Positions 8,893 to 18,869 of a DNA stretch of 64,000 bases are shown piece by piece. Within the stretch, counting starts at the first letter, position 1; each line of letters begins with the position of its first letter. The notes beneath the pieces are model-generated. The model was not told where the DNA came from and made no database searches. It was given only the letters and a program-made list of their open reading frames with translations. Source of the DNA: Roseovarius azorensis (GTDB lineage Bacteria > Pseudomonadota > Alphaproteobacteria > Rhodobacterales > Rhodobacteraceae); contig NZ_FOAG01000005.1 in the NCBI RefSeq assembly GCF_900109455.1, forward strand, positions 186,001-250,000. Reading direction: 5' to 3'. The translations under genes and the position numbers were made by a program.

Positions 8893-10554
8893 TTGGACTC
8901 TCCGAACCTGACCGTGTTCTTCCTCCAGATCGCCGGCGCCGCCGCCCTGCTGATCTGGTCTGTCCGGCTGATGCGCACCGGGGTTGAACGCGCCTTTTCC
9001 GCGCAACTGCGCCTCTGGCTGCGCCGCTCCGGACAGAGCCGCCTGCTTGCCGCCATCACCGGCGCCGCCTCGGCCATGGCCCTGCAAAGCTCGACCGCCG
9101 TGGCGATCCTGACCGCCAATTTCGTGGCCTCCGGCGGCATCGCGGTGGCGGCGGGGCTGGCGATCCTGCTCGGCGCCGATCTTGGCTCGGCGCTGGTGGC
9201 CAAACTGCTTCTGGCGCGGCAGACATGGCTCATCCCGGTGCTGCTGCTGCTCGGCGTGGTGATGTTCCTGCGCGGCCACCAGAAACGCATCCGCCAGGGC
9301 GGGCGCATCCTGATCGGCCTCGCACTCATCTTCGTATCGCTCGACATGCTGCGCATGGCCACAGCCCCCCTGACCGACAGCACCGCCGCCGTCGTCGCCA
9401 TGCAATACCTGGCCCGCGACACGCTCACCGCTTTCATCATCGGCGCGCTCTTTGCCTGGCTGGTGCACAGCTCCGTCGCCGCCGTGCTGCTCTTTGTCAC
9501 CCTTGTCCTGCAGGGGCTGATGCCGCTGCCCGCCGCCACGGCGCTGATCCTCGGGGCCAATCTGGGCGGCGCTTTCATCGCCTTTGGCCTCACACTTGCC
9601 GCCGATATCGACGCGCGCCGCACGATCCTTGCCAATCTGGTGCTGCGGGGTGGCGGTGCGGCGCTGACGCTGGCGCTGCTCACCGCCTTTCAGCCGCCGC
9701 TGGGCTGGCTCGGGCCCACGCCCGCGCAACAGGCCATTCACCTGCACATCGCCTTCAACCTCGCCCTCGTCGTGCTGATCCTGCCGCTGAGCGGCCTCGC
9801 CGCCCGCGCCGCGCAGGCGCTCCTGCGCCCCCCAGCGCGCGCCGCCACGCTCGATCATCTTACCGCCCTCGATCCCGCAGCACTCGACAATCCCGACCGC
9901 GCGCTCTCCTGCGCGACCCGAGAGGTGATCCGCATTGGCGAAACCGTCGAGGCGATGCTGCGCCCCATGCCCACCCTCTACACCACATGGGACGAAACCA
10001 CCGCCGAGGCCATCGCCAATAGCGACCGGACCCTGCGCAAGCGCCATTTCGACACCAAGCTCTACCTCGCCCAGCTCAACCGCGCCGGGCTGGACGAAGA
10101 GCGCAGCCAGCGCTCGATGGATCTCTCCACCATCGCCGCCAATCTCGAGGCCGCAAGCGACGCCATCGCCACCACCATGCTCGGCCTCGCCCGCCGCCTG
10201 AATACCGAAGGCGTGCATTTCTCCCGTCCGGGCTGGGAAGAGATCTGCGATTTCCACGACCGCGTGCTGGCCAACGCCCAGCTTGCCCTCAACGTGATGA
10301 TGACCCAGCACCCCGACGACGCGCGCGACCTCGTGGCCGAAAAGGACAGCATCCGCACCCTCGAACAACAACTGCAACGCGCCCACCTGGGACGCCTCCG
10401 CGAGGGGCTGACCGAGAGCATCGAGACCAGCAACATCCACCAGGAAACCCTGCGCGCCCTCAAACAGGTCAACACCGCCTTCACCATGGTCGCCTATCCG
10501 ATCCTCACCGAAACCGGAGACCTCTTGTCGAGCCGGATATCGGGGAGGGCGTGA
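8893..10554 (+). CDS. Na/Pi-cotransporter II-like protein with C-terminal PhoU-like region
   Basis: A 553-residue protein. The N-terminal half (to about residue 310) is membrane-embedded and has the inverted-repeat hallmark of the NptA/PNaS family: LQSSTAVAI near residue 58 and VHSSVAAVLL near residue 195. The second repeat has His where Gln is usual. The C-terminal half is helical and PhoU-like. It probably moves phosphate, or another anion, with sodium. The start is TTG at 8893; no good ATG precedes the first helix. It appears to be a single-gene unit. Confidence 0.85.
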   Translation: MDSPNLTVFFLQIAGAAALLIWSVRLMRTGVERAFSAQLRLWLRRSGQSRLLAAITGAASAMALQSSTAVAILTANFVASGGIAVAAGLAILLGADLGSALVAKLLLARQTWLIPVLLLLGVVMFLRGHQKRIRQGGRILIGLALIFVSLDMLRMATAPLTDSTAAVVAMQYLARDTLTAFIIGALFAWLVHSSVAAVLLFVTLVLQGLMPLPAATALILGANLGGAFIAFGLTLAADIDARRTILANLVLRGGGAALTLALLTAFQPPLGWLGPTPAQQAIHLHIAFNLALVVLILPLSGLAARAAQALLRPPARAATLDHLTALDPAALDNPDRALSCATREVIRIGETVEAMLRPMPTLYTTWDETTAEAIANSDRTLRKRHFDTKLYLAQLNRAGLDEERSQRSMDLSTIAANLEAASDAIATTMLGLARRLNTEGVHFSRPGWEEICDFHDRVLANAQLALNVMMTQHPDDARDLVAEKDSIRTLEQQLQRAHLGRLREGLTESIETSNIHQETLRALKQVNTAFTMVAYPILTETGDLLSSRISGRA

Positions 10555-10828
10555 GGGGGGGAGTGCCGGTGATGTGTCTTGGGGTGATTGACGGAACTCA
10601 ACCCGGAGTGGACGGTCGGACCATTGGTATTCTCTGGCGCAACATCCGACACGAAGGGTGGGAAGCGGACGTCCGCTATGCACAAGCCGAAGCGAAGCTT
10701 GATGCTTCAACCGCTGTCGGCTGTTCGTAGCGTGGACCTCAGGAGGTAGGGGGCGTGAGTCCGAAGCATGCCACACCCCACCGCACTCCCGTAAGGTTTC
10801 GCCTCTGAACCGTACAGATTGCCTCGCG
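10555..10828. other. Non-coding stretch, possible decayed dispersed repeat
   Basis: 274 bases between two genes that converge here (8893-10554 rightward, 10829-11752 leftward). No ORF with coding character is seen. The base composition is flatter than in neighbouring genes, and the segment around 10600-10700 (AACCCGGAGTGGACGG, GAAGCGGACGTCCGC) looks like non-coding dispersed sequence that I associate with Roseobacter genomes. That association is from memory and weak. No clear terminator hairpin with a T-run was found. Confidence 0.3.
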
Positions 10829-11752
10829 TCAGGCCCGTCGTATCAGCGGGCCCATGATCAGCGGGGTCAGGTACATCGGCACCTGGTAACAGCCGATGAA
10901 CAACAGCAATGCGGCCCCGGTCTCGGGTGGTAAGGCCCCGAGAAACAAAACTAAATTCCGGTTCCCGGCGATGATGGCAAGGGCCGGGGCTGCCTGTCTC
11001 CTCGTTCCGCACCGCAGCGCCAGCAGCACCCCGATCTGCACCCCGAAATTCAGCGCGAACGCGACCGCAAGAGTTATCCAGAGATCTGATTTTGCTTGAA
11101 AAATTGCCGGTCCAACAGCGGACATGATGCCGACAACCACCACTGCCATCGTCAGCGTAATCACCCCCTCGATCGTTCTCTCGCCGTCGACGGTCTGGAA
11201 AAAACTCACTGTTTTCCGTAACTTGACCCCAACTCCCCCGGCAATCGTGATCACCAGTAACAACTGCCCCGCCGCCTCTGCCACCACCCCCGGCGCCCCG
11301 AACACCGGCATCAACCAGAACACCGGCAGCACCGTCAGCGGTAAAAATGCAGTCCCTACAATGAGTTGCCGCAAGGCAGGCGTCGGATCGCCGCCCGACA
11401 TGATGGTCAGGCCCGGACTGCCCGTCAACGGCGCTGCCGCCAGAACCAGCACCACCCCGACCCCCAGAACAGACCCCATCCCCCCCACCATCCACAATCC
11501 CGCAACCGCCACCAAGGGCAACCCGACCTGCATCAGCAGCGTGATCCCCAGATAGCCCGGCAATGCCCTTCGGTCTGGAAATGCGCGCAACACGTCAACC
11601 CGCAAGGTACTAAGAAACAACAGGAAAACGACCAGCGGGAAGATCACGGTCGCCACTGCCCGCGCCAGTCCCGGAGCCAGGATACCAACCACAAGACCAA
11701 GGACAAGCACCAGCCGCCCATGCCGCGCCAGGGCACACAACACTGCCGTCAC
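10829..11752 (-). CDS. BART-superfamily membrane transporter (bile acid:Na+ symporter-like)
   Basis: A 307-residue protein with about nine to ten hydrophobic helices. The pattern resembles bile acid/Na+ symporter and arsenical-resistance ACR3 relatives: AAAPLTGSPGLTIMSGG near residue 105 and AGNRNLVLFLGALPP near residue 255, in the positions of the two conserved unwound-helix regions. The substrate is unknown. It starts inside the end of the MarR gene (ATGA overlap), so it is the last gene of the TRAP operon and may export or import a related organic acid. Confidence 0.6.
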   Translation of the reverse strand: MTAVLCALARHGRLVLVLGLVVGILAPGLARAVATVIFPLVVFLLFLSTLRVDVLRAFPDRRALPGYLGITLLMQVGLPLVAVAGLWMVGGMGSVLGVGVVLVLAAAPLTGSPGLTIMSGGDPTPALRQLIVGTAFLPLTVLPVFWLMPVFGAPGVVAEAAGQLLLVITIAGGVGVKLRKTVSFFQTVDGERTIEGVITLTMAVVVVGIMSAVGPAIFQAKSDLWITLAVAFALNFGVQIGVLLALRCGTRRQAAPALAIIAGNRNLVLFLGALPPETGAALLLFIGCYQVPMYLTPLIMGPLIRRA

Positions 11753-12285
11753 AGCGCCGCCGCCCCCCGCGCCGCCTGATCATAACTCCCAGACAAGGTT
11801 CGCAAAAGTGCAGCCAGCCTCGACAGCTCCGCCTTGTCCAGCCCCAGCTGCTCGACCGACCGGATCAACAGCGCATCGCGCACCTTGCCATATTGCGTGC
11901 AATAGCTCTGGCCATCCGCCGTAATCGCCACGGTTTTCTCCTTGCCATTTCGACCGGGCGTCACAAGTCCGTGTTTTTCCAGTTTTTTCACCGCGTAGTT
12001 CACCAGATGCGTATCCTCGATATTGAGCACCAGACAGATATCCGCCAGGCTCTTGGGCCGCGCCCGGTGATGCACCAGATGCACGATCAGCACCTCCAAA
12101 GGTGTCAGCCCCGGCATCCCCGCCGCCGTCATGCAACGTACCACCCAGCGCTGAAAGGCATTGTTGGCCATGGTCAGCGCGAATTCCATCTCCGACAGCG
12201 CCGGCAGCCCGGATTTGGCCAGATGCGCCGAGGACACGACCGGGCCAAACCCGCTCAGCGCGCCAGCATCGTCTGAGGGATCCAT
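11749..12285 (-). CDS. MarR-type winged-helix transcriptional regulator
   Basis: A 178-residue regulator. The middle (PGLTPLEVLIVHLVHHRARP, LADICLVLNIEDTHLVNYAVKKLEKHG) is a MarR-type winged helix, followed by a wing with RNGKEKTVAI. The start at 12285 overlaps the 3' end of the TRAP large permease by 31 bp; further upstream the frame is only antisense-like sequence. An alternative start is MEFALTMANN about 30 codons in. Its position between transporter and BART genes suggests autoregulation of the whole operon. Confidence 0.85.
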   Translation of the reverse strand: MDPSDDAGALSGFGPVVSSAHLAKSGLPALSEMEFALTMANNAFQRWVVRCMTAAGMPGLTPLEVLIVHLVHHRARPKSLADICLVLNIEDTHLVNYAVKKLEKHGLVTPGRNGKEKTVAITADGQSYCTQYGKVRDALLIRSVEQLGLDKAELSRLAALLRTLSGSYDQAARGAAAL

Positions 12286-13559
12286 AGCGCAATCTCCGGA
12301 AACAGGGTCAGAATGGCGGTGGCCAGCACCAGCAGCAGAAAGAACGGAAAGGCATGGCGCGCGATCTCGAAAATGCTGCGCCCGGTTATGGATTGCAACA
12401 CGAAGAGGTTGAATCCCACCGGCGGAGTGATTTGACTCATCTCCACCACCAGCACAAGAAAGATGCCGAACCAGATCGGGTCTATTCCGGCAGCCAGCAC
12501 CATCGGCAGAATGACCGAAGTGGTCAGCACCACGATGGAAATTCCATCCAGAAACATCCCCAGCACGATAAAGAACACCACCAGCGCCGTCAGCAGCGCA
12601 TGCGCCGAATAGCCCTGTTCCCCGATCCAAGAGGCCAGCGCGCGGGGAATGCCGGTATATCCCATAGCCACCGTGAGGAACGCCGCGCCCGCGAGAATAA
12701 AGGCGATCATGCAGGTGGTGATCGTGGCCCCCCTGAGCGCAGCCCATGTGCTCTGCCAATCGAGCGAGCGACCGAGCGCGGAGAGGATCAGCGCGCCCAG
12801 AACCCCGACAACAGCCGCCTCGGTCGGCGACGCCAGCCCGGCGTAGATAGAGCCGATGACCGCGACGATCAGCAGGATCGTCGGACCCAGCAGGACCACC
12901 GCCCGCAGCTTTTCCGCCCATGTGGTTGCGGGTTCTGTCGCCGGCATCCGGTCGCGATGCGTCACCGCCCAGAGCATCGTGTACCCCGAGAACAGCGCCG
13001 CCAGCAACAGCCCCGGCCCGACTCCCGCCAGGAACAGGCGCGCGATGCTCTGTTCGGTCGCCGCTCCATAGACGATCAGGATGATCGAAGGCGGGATGAG
13101 AAAGCCGAAAGTGCCCGAACCCGCCAGCGTACCGATGATCATCCGGTCGTCATAGCCGCGCCTGGTGAGTTCCGGCACCGACATGCGCCCCACCGTCGCG
13201 GTCGTGGCCGCGGACGATCCCGACACGGCGGCAAAGAGCGCACAACCGAAGATGTTGGCATGCAATAGCCGCCCCGGCAGCCGCCCGGTCAGCGGCGCGA
13301 GGCCAGAGAACATGTCCGATGACAGCCGCGAGCGGAACAGGATTTCGCCCATCCAGATGAACATCGGCAGCGCCGTCAGATCCCAGATATTGAGCGCCCC
13401 CCAGACCTTGGTACCGAATACCAGCTCGGCAGGCGCGTTGCTGGCCAGCATCATCGCCGCCAGCCCGACCGCGATCAGCGCGAAACCGACCCAGAGGCCG
13501 AGCGCCAGAACGCCAAACAGCACGACCACAAGGATCAGCGAGAGAAATTCAATGCCCAT
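12255..13559 (-). CDS. TRAP transporter large permease (DctM family)
   Basis: A 434-residue inner-membrane protein with about twelve helices, the usual length for DctM. The conserved SGSSAATTATVGRMSVPELTRRGYD region lies near residue 120 and GTFGFLIPPSIILIVYG near residue 155. It uses a sodium or proton gradient to import an organic acid delivered by the DctP protein. The start MGIEFLSLIL at 13559 overlaps the small permease by 11 bp. Confidence 0.93.
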   Translation of the reverse strand: MGIEFLSLILVVVLFGVLALGLWVGFALIAVGLAAMMLASNAPAELVFGTKVWGALNIWDLTALPMFIWMGEILFRSRLSSDMFSGLAPLTGRLPGRLLHANIFGCALFAAVSGSSAATTATVGRMSVPELTRRGYDDRMIIGTLAGSGTFGFLIPPSIILIVYGAATEQSIARLFLAGVGPGLLLAALFSGYTMLWAVTHRDRMPATEPATTWAEKLRAVVLLGPTILLIVAVIGSIYAGLASPTEAAVVGVLGALILSALGRSLDWQSTWAALRGATITTCMIAFILAGAAFLTVAMGYTGIPRALASWIGEQGYSAHALLTALVVFFIVLGMFLDGISIVVLTTSVILPMVLAAGIDPIWFGIFLVLVVEMSQITPPVGFNLFVLQSITGRSIFEIARHAFPFFLLLVLATAILTLFPEIALWIPQTMLAR

Positions 13560-14109
13560 CCTGCGTCCCCTTCTCGGCCTCGGCGCGCAGGAACGCCGCA
13601 TCCTGCCCGCGCAGGACAACGATCAGTTCGTCGCAGAGCGCCAGCCAGAACAGGCCCAGCCCCAGCACCATGACCCCCTGCGGCACCCAGAGCGGGAATT
13701 TCGCCATGCCGAATGAAACCGCGCTGAACGTCCAGGAGTCCCAAGCCTGTACCCAAGCGCTGTAGAGCGCAAAACCGCACAGCCCGAGCGCGAGCATCAG
13801 CACCAGAGTGGCCAGCATCCGCTGCGGCACAGGCCCCACGGACCGCGCCAGGATCGTCACCCGCACATGCCCGGCGGTGCGCAGTGTGCCCGCCAGCGCC
13901 AGAAACGCCGCGCCCACGAACAGAAACCCTCCCAGTTCTGACAGAGAGGTTATGGCGATGCCCACCGGTTCCTGTCCCATGGCCAGCATCGTCTTGTCGA
14001 TCACCCGGCCCAGAACCTGCACCAGCACCAGCACCGCGATCGCCACCAGCGCAAGAGCGGCCAGCACGAAACCCGCGCCGTAAAGACGGTCAAGCAGCCT
14101 GCGTATCAT
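13549..14109 (-). CDS. TRAP transporter small permease (DctQ family)
   Basis: A 186-residue membrane protein with four predicted helices, matching the DctQ fold that supports the large permease. ELGGFLFVGAAFLALAGTLRTAGHVRV is the typical conserved region. It sits 62 bp after the binding-protein gene and overlaps the large permease gene, forming the classic P-Q-M order. Confidence 0.9.
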   Translation of the reverse strand: MIRRLLDRLYGAGFVLAALALVAIAVLVLVQVLGRVIDKTMLAMGQEPVGIAITSLSELGGFLFVGAAFLALAGTLRTAGHVRVTILARSVGPVPQRMLATLVLMLALGLCGFALYSAWVQAWDSWTFSAVSFGMAKFPLWVPQGVMVLGLGLFWLALCDELIVVLRGQDAAFLRAEAEKGTQDGH

Positions 14110-14138
14110 GGCGCGGCCTCCTTTCGATGAAGCCGGAC

Positions 14139-14160
14139 GCGAGGGGAAAAGGCCCCGCGC
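14139..14160. other. Intercistronic GC hairpin between dctP- and dctQ-like genes
   Basis: An inverted repeat with seven paired bases and one mismatch (GCGAGGGG and CCCCGCGC) around a 6-nt loop, in the 62-bp gap directly downstream of the binding-protein gene. No T-run follows on the transcribed strand. It is the second of five such hairpins behind binding-protein genes in this window. Confidence 0.45.
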
Positions 14161-14171
14161 GCCCGATGCGC

Positions 14172-15146
14172 TCAGCGCGCCTGATAGGCCGACAGGATTG
14201 CAAGGCCCGCGTCACCCGCGCTGGCCTTCCATTCCTCGGTCATGGTCGCACCGATCTCGCGCAGTTCGGCGGCCAGCGTGTCGGAGGGGGCCGACACCTG
14301 CATGCCGTTTTCCTTGAGCGTGGCGATCTTGGCTGCGGTTTCCTCGCGCGACATCTGCCAGCCGCGCGCCTCGGCCGCAGCCGCGGCTTCGCGCAGCGCC
14401 TCCTGCTGATCCTCGGGCAATGCCTCGAAGGCACGGGTATTCACGAATACCATGTTCTTCGGCAACCAGGCTTGGGTATCAATGTAATGGCTCACGAAAT
14501 CCCATGCCTGCGACGAAACACCCGTCGAGGGCGAGGTAATCATCGCCTTGACGCGCGAGGTCGAGAATGCCGTGGGAATATCGCCTGCCTCCACTGTCGT
14601 GGGCACCGCGCCCATCAGTTGTGCCAGCCGCTCGGTCGCGGTGTTGTAGGCGCGAAAGCTGACACCTTTCATCTGTTCGATCGAGGTTACTTCCTCGGTC
14701 AGATAGAGGCTCTGCCCCGGCCACGGCACGGCAAAGAGCAGCGTCAGCCCCTGTTCGGCCAGCCTGGCACTGATCTGGTCGCGCGAAGCCTCCCAGAGCT
14801 TTTGGGCATCGTCATAGCTGGCGGCCAGAAACGGCACCGAATCAACCCCGAACACCGCATCCTCGTTGGCAAGCTGCGACATCAGAATTTCCCCGATGGG
14901 CGCCAATCCGCGGCGCACGGAATCGCGGATCTCGGGATGGGCATAGAGCGAACCCGCCGAATGCACGGTAATGGTCAGCTCTCCCTCGGTGGCGTCGGCC
15001 ACGTCATCGGCGAATTGCATGATGTTCTGGGTGTGAAAGACGGAATCGCCATAGGGCGTCGGCATATCCCATGCAGTCTGCGCCGCAACGGCGCTGATCC
15101 CGGCGGCAAAGGCACCGGACAAGGCAAGCGTAAAGAGGTGTTTCAT
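14172..15146 (-). CDS. TRAP transporter substrate-binding protein (DctP family)
   Basis: A 324-residue periplasmic protein with a Sec signal peptide (MKHLFTLALSGAFAAG, cleavage near AVAAQ at residue 22). The DctP domain includes FRAYNTATERLAQLMGAVPTTVE near residue 170, which carries the carboxylate-binding arginine, and a later AWLPKNMVFVN. It captures an organic acid, probably a C4 or similar carboxylate, for the DctQM permease. It is the first gene of a leftward operon and is divergent from the hydantoinase gene. Confidence 0.92.
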   Translation of the reverse strand: MKHLFTLALSGAFAAGISAVAAQTAWDMPTPYGDSVFHTQNIMQFADDVADATEGELTITVHSAGSLYAHPEIRDSVRRGLAPIGEILMSQLANEDAVFGVDSVPFLAASYDDAQKLWEASRDQISARLAEQGLTLLFAVPWPGQSLYLTEEVTSIEQMKGVSFRAYNTATERLAQLMGAVPTTVEAGDIPTAFSTSRVKAMITSPSTGVSSQAWDFVSHYIDTQAWLPKNMVFVNTRAFEALPEDQQEALREAAAAAEARGWQMSREETAAKIATLKENGMQVSAPSDTLAAELREIGATMTEEWKASAGDAGLAILSAYQAR

Positions 15147-15220
15147 TCTGTTCTCCCTGGTTTAGCAGTTCCGACCGGTTGTTGCCCCGGCTCAGCGAAA
15201 GCTTGACGGAGCACTTATAA

Positions 15221-15232
15221 TTTGTCAACAAA
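15221..15232. promoter_or_regulatory. Candidate operator in the divergent dctP/hydantoinase promoter
   Basis: TTTGTCAACAAA is an inverted repeat with 5-bp arms and a 2-bp centre, of the TTGT-N2-ACAA kind bound by many GntR/FCD regulators. It lies in the only AT-rich part of the 117-bp divergent intergenic region, next to TATAAT at 15216-15221 and about 32 bp before the hydantoinase start. No GntR gene is adjacent, so the regulator is unknown. Confidence 0.3.
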
Positions 15233-15263
15233 ATGTAAATGACACATGGCGGGGCATGGCAAG

Positions 15264-18200
15264 ATGAGCAGAACCTGGGATTTCTGGATCGACCGGGGCG
15301 GCACGTTCACCGATGTGATAGGGCGTGACCCGGACGGGGAAATGCACCCGCTCAAGCTGTTGTCGGAAAATCCTGACGCCTATGACGATGCCGCCATCGA
15401 GGGTATCCGCCGCCTGCTTGGCAACACCATAGACGCTACACGCATTGGTACGGTGCGGATGGGCACGACCGTAGCCACCAACGCGCTGCTGGAACGCAAG
15501 GGCGATGCCACCGTCCTGCTGATCACCCGTGGTTTTCGCGACGCGCTGCGTATTGCCTATCAGGCTCGACCGGATATCTTTGCCAAGGAAATCCTGCTGC
15601 CCGAACAGCTCTATTCCCGCGTGATCGAGGTGCCCGAGCGGCTGCGCGCCGATGGCTCGGTCGAGACCGCGCTCGACATTGTGGGTATCGCCGACGATCT
15701 GGCCGAGGCCCGCGCCGCAGGCATCAATGCCGCCGCCATCGTGCTCATGCATTCCTGGAAAAATCCCGCGCATGAACTGGCCGTGGCGCAGGCGGTGCGC
15801 GATGCGGGTTTCTCTCAGGTTTCGGTCAGCTATGAGGTTTCGCCCCTGATCAAACTGGTGGGGCGTGGCGACACCACCGTTGTTGATGCCTATCTCTCGC
15901 CCATCCTGCGCCGCTATGTGGCGCGCGTGGCCGATGCGCTTGGCGCGACCCCACCCGGAGAACCTGGTCCGACACTGCAATTCATGATGTCCTCGGGGGG
16001 CCTTACCGCTGCGGAGCGGTTTCAGGGCAAGGATGCGATCCTGTCAGGGCCCGCAGGCGGTGTCGTGGGCATGGCACAGACCGCAGCGCTTGCGGGTTTC
16101 GACAAGGTCATCGGCTTTGACATGGGCGGCACCTCGACCGATGTGGCGCATTACGCCGACGGCTATGAGCGCGCCTTTGACACAGAGGTTGCGGGCGTGC
16201 GCATCCGCGCGCCGATGATGCGGGTGCATACTGTCGCCGCCGGGGGCGGTTCGGTCCTGCATGCCGAACCGGGGCGCTTTCGTGCCGGTCCCGACAGCGC
16301 GGGCGCACATCCCGGTCCGGCCTGCTATCGCAACGGCGGGCCACTCACCGTTACCGACGCCAACGTAATGCTAGGCAAGCTCAACCCCGATTTCTTCCCC
16401 GCCATCTTTGGCCCCGGTCAGGATCAGCCGTTGGATCGCGATGCCGTCGCCACCCGTTTCGCCGAAATCGCAGCAGAGGCGGGCGAGGGCAAATCACCCG
16501 AAGAGGTAGCCGAAGGCTTCATCCGCATCGCAGTCGAGAACATGGCGAATGCGGTCAAGAAGATATCTGTGCAGCGAGGCTATGACGTTACTCGCTACCT
16601 CTTGAATTCCTTTGGCGGCGCAGGCGGACAGCATGCCTGTCTCGTGGCCGACGCTCTTGGCATGGAGCGGGTTCTGATCCATCCGCTGTCGGGGCTGCTG
16701 TCGGCCTATGGCATCGGCCTCGCGCGGGTCAGCGCCTCGCGCCAGCAGATGGTGGTCGAGACGCTTGACGAGGATAGCAGCAAGATCATCGTCAGCGTGC
16801 TTGACGATCTCACCGATCAGGTGATGCAGGAAATGAAGGCGCAGGGCGTTGCAGAGGCAGAAACCCACCCGCGCCTCCATCTGCGCTATGACGGTACCGA
16901 CACCGCCCTGCCCGTGGCCTATACGACCCCGGCACAGGCGCGCGCCGATTTCGAGACGGCGCATCTGGCGCAGTTCGGCTTTACCACGCCTGACAAGCGC
17001 GTGATCATCGACAGCGCCGAGGTCGAGGCGGTGGATGCCACGGCCCCCGCCGCACCGGAAGGCGAACGCGAATGCCACGCCACCGAGGCACGCACCGACA
17101 TCCGCACCCGGCTTTTCAGCAATGGCGGCTGGACCGAGGCGGGCATTTTCCGCCGCGCCACCCTGACCCCCGGCAACACCGTCACCGGCCCGGCGCTGAT
17201 CATCGAGGACAACCAGACCATCGTGGTCGAACCGGGCTGGCGCGCCGAAATCACCGCACGCGACCATGTGCTACTCACCCGCCACAAGAAGGCGGCGCGC
17301 GACATGGCCATCGGCACCACCGCGGCCGATCCGATCCTGCTGGAGGTCTTCAACAACCTCTTCATGTCGATTGCCGAACAGATGGGTGTGACGCTCCAGA
17401 ACACCGCACAATCAGTGAACATCAAGGAACGGCTCGACTTCTCCTGTGCGGTCTTCGACGCCGACGGCGCTCTGGTCGCCAATGCCCCGCATATGCCGGT
17501 CCATCTGGGTTCCATGGATCGTAGCGTCGAAACGGTCATTCGCCTCAACGCGGGTGATATCCGCCCCGGCGATGTCTTTGCATTGAACGCCCCTTATAAT
17601 GGCGGCACGCATCTGCCCGATATCACCGTGGTCACACCGGTCTTTGACGAGGGCGGGGAAGCCATCCTCTTCTGGGTCGCCTCGCGCGGTCATCATGCCG
17701 ATGTAGGCGGAACCGCGCCCGGCTCGATGACGCCGCTTGCGACCACGGTGAACGAAGAGGGCGTGCTGATCGACAATTTCCGGCTGGTCGAACGCGGTCG
17801 ATTCCGCGAGGCCGAACTGCGCCGGGTGCTCAGCGAACATCCCTATCCCTGCCGCAATGTGGATGTGAACGTGGCCGACCTCAAGGCGCAGATCGCCGCA
17901 AATGCACGCGGCATCAACGAGCTGCGCAAGATGGTCGCCAATTTCGGTCTCGACGTGGTGCAGGCCTATATGGGCCATGTGCAGGATAACGCCGCCGAGG
18001 CGGTGGCGCGGGTGCTGGAAAAGCTGTCGGACGGATCGTATGAATATGAAACCGATACTGGCCAGGTGATCCGGGTTAGCATCACCGTGGACCGCAAAGC
18101 ACGGCGGGCGACGGTGGATTTCACGGGCACGTCAGAGACGCAAGCCAACAATTTCAACGCGCCAGAGCCGGTAACACGCGCCGCCGTGCTCTACGTGTTT

Positions 18201-18869
18201 CGCGTCATGGTCGAGGCTCCGATTCCGATGAACGCAGGCTGCCTGCGCCCGATCCGCATCATCGTGCCCGAAGGCTCGATGCTCTCACCTCGCTACCCGG
18301 CGGCGGTTGTCGCGGGCAATGTCGAGACATCTCAACACGTGACCAACGCACTCTTTGGCGCGATGGGGGCGATGGCGAACTCCCAGGGCACGATGAACAA
18401 CCTCACCTTTGGTAATGACGAGTTCCAGTATTACGAGACGATTTGCTCCGGTTCGCCCGCCGGGCGGTTCAACGACGGGCGGCTGTTCGACGGCACCTCC
18501 GGCGTGCATGTCCACATGACCAATTCGCGGCTGACCGACCCGGAGATCCTGGAGCTGCGCTTTCCCGTGCTGCTGGAGGGTTTCAGCCTGCGCCCCGGAT
18601 CTGGTGGCAAGGGCGCGCGCGCCGCCGGGGACGGCACCCGACGCACCATCCGCTTTCTCGAACGGATGGATTGCGCGATCCTCTCGTCGCATCGCACCCG
18701 CCCGCCGCAGGGCATGGCGGGCGGGTCGCAGGGTGAGGCGGGCCGCACCGAGATTCGCCGCCTGTCGGGCAGGGTAGAGGTGCTCAAGGCCTGCGATCAG
18801 ACCGTGCTGGAACCGGGTGAGGCGGTGACGGTGATTACACCAACCGCCGGAGGCTTTGGCCCGGTTTAA
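15264..18869 (+). CDS. Fused hydantoinase/5-oxoprolinase (HyuA-HyuB)
   Basis: A protein of about 1201 residues that joins the HyuA-type ATP-dependent half (residues 1-690) and the HyuB-type half (residues 700-1200), as in eukaryotic 5-oxoprolinase. Landmarks are [10 protein letters not shown] at the N-terminus, [14 protein letters not shown] near residue 290, and [11 protein letters not shown] and [14 protein letters not shown] in the HyuB half. It would open a cyclic amide such as 5-oxoproline or a hydantoin with ATP. The start MSRTWDFW at 15264 matches the family N-terminus; 15246 is an in-frame alternative six codons earlier. The stop shares TTAA with the convergent amidohydrolase gene. 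Confidence 0.92.
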   Translation: MSRTWDFWIDRGGTFTDVIGRDPDGEMHPLKLLSENPDAYDDAAIEGIRRLLGNTIDATRIGTVRMGTTVATNALLERKGDATVLLITRGFRDALRIAYQARPDIFAKEILLPEQLYSRVIEVPERLRADGSVETALDIVGIADDLAEARAAGINAAAIVLMHSWKNPAHELAVAQAVRDAGFSQVSVSYEVSPLIKLVGRGDTTVVDAYLSPILRRYVARVADALGATPPGEPGPTLQFMMSSGGLTAAERFQGKDAILSGPAGGVVGMAQTAALAGFDKVIGFDMGGTSTDVAHYADGYERAFDTEVAGVRIRAPMMRVHTVAAGGGSVLHAEPGRFRAGPDSAGAHPGPACYRNGGPLTVTDANVMLGKLNPDFFPAIFGPGQDQPLDRDAVATRFAEIAAEAGEGKSPEEVAEGFIRIAVENMANAVKKISVQRGYDVTRYLLNSFGGAGGQHACLVADALGMERVLIHPLSGLLSAYGIGLARVSASRQQMVVETLDEDSSKIIVSVLDDLTDQVMQEMKAQGVAEAETHPRLHLRYDGTDTALPVAYTTPAQARADFETAHLAQFGFTTPDKRVIIDSAEVEAVDATAPAAPEGERECHATEARTDIRTRLFSNGGWTEAGIFRRATLTPGNTVTGPALIIEDNQTIVVEPGWRAEITARDHVLLTRHKKAARDMAIGTTAADPILLEVFNNLFMSIAEQMGVTLQNTAQSVNIKERLDFSCAVFDADGALVANAPHMPVHLGSMDRSVETVIRLNAGDIRPGDVFALNAPYNGGTHLPDITVVTPVFDEGGEAILFWVASRGHHADVGGTAPGSMTPLATTVNEEGVLIDNFRLVERGRFREAELRRVLSEHPYPCRNVDVNVADLKAQIAANARGINELRKMVANFGLDVVQAYMGHVQDNAAEAVARVLEKLSDGSYEYETDTGQVIRVSITVDRKARRATVDFTGTSETQANNFNAPEPVTRAAVLYVFRVMVEAPIPMNAGCLRPIRIIVPEGSMLSPRYPAAVVAGNVETSQHVTNALFGAMGAMANSQGTMNNLTFGNDEFQYYETICSGSPAGRFNDGRLFDGTSGVHVHMTNSRLTDPEILELRFPVLLEGFSLRPGSGGKGARAAGDGTRRTIRFLERMDCAILSSHRTRPPQGMAGGSQGEAGRTEIRRLSGRVEVLKACDQTVLEPGEAVTVITPTAGGFGPV

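Noticed and set aside
8779-10776. Long leftward frame of 665 codons opposite the Na/Pi transporter gene
   Set aside because: Low-complexity, Gly/Gln/His-rich product antisense to a transporter with recognisable motifs.
12286-12921. N-terminal extension of the MarR gene
   Set aside because: The frame lies inside the DctM gene and reads as low-complexity sequence; the MarR protein begins at 12285 or later.
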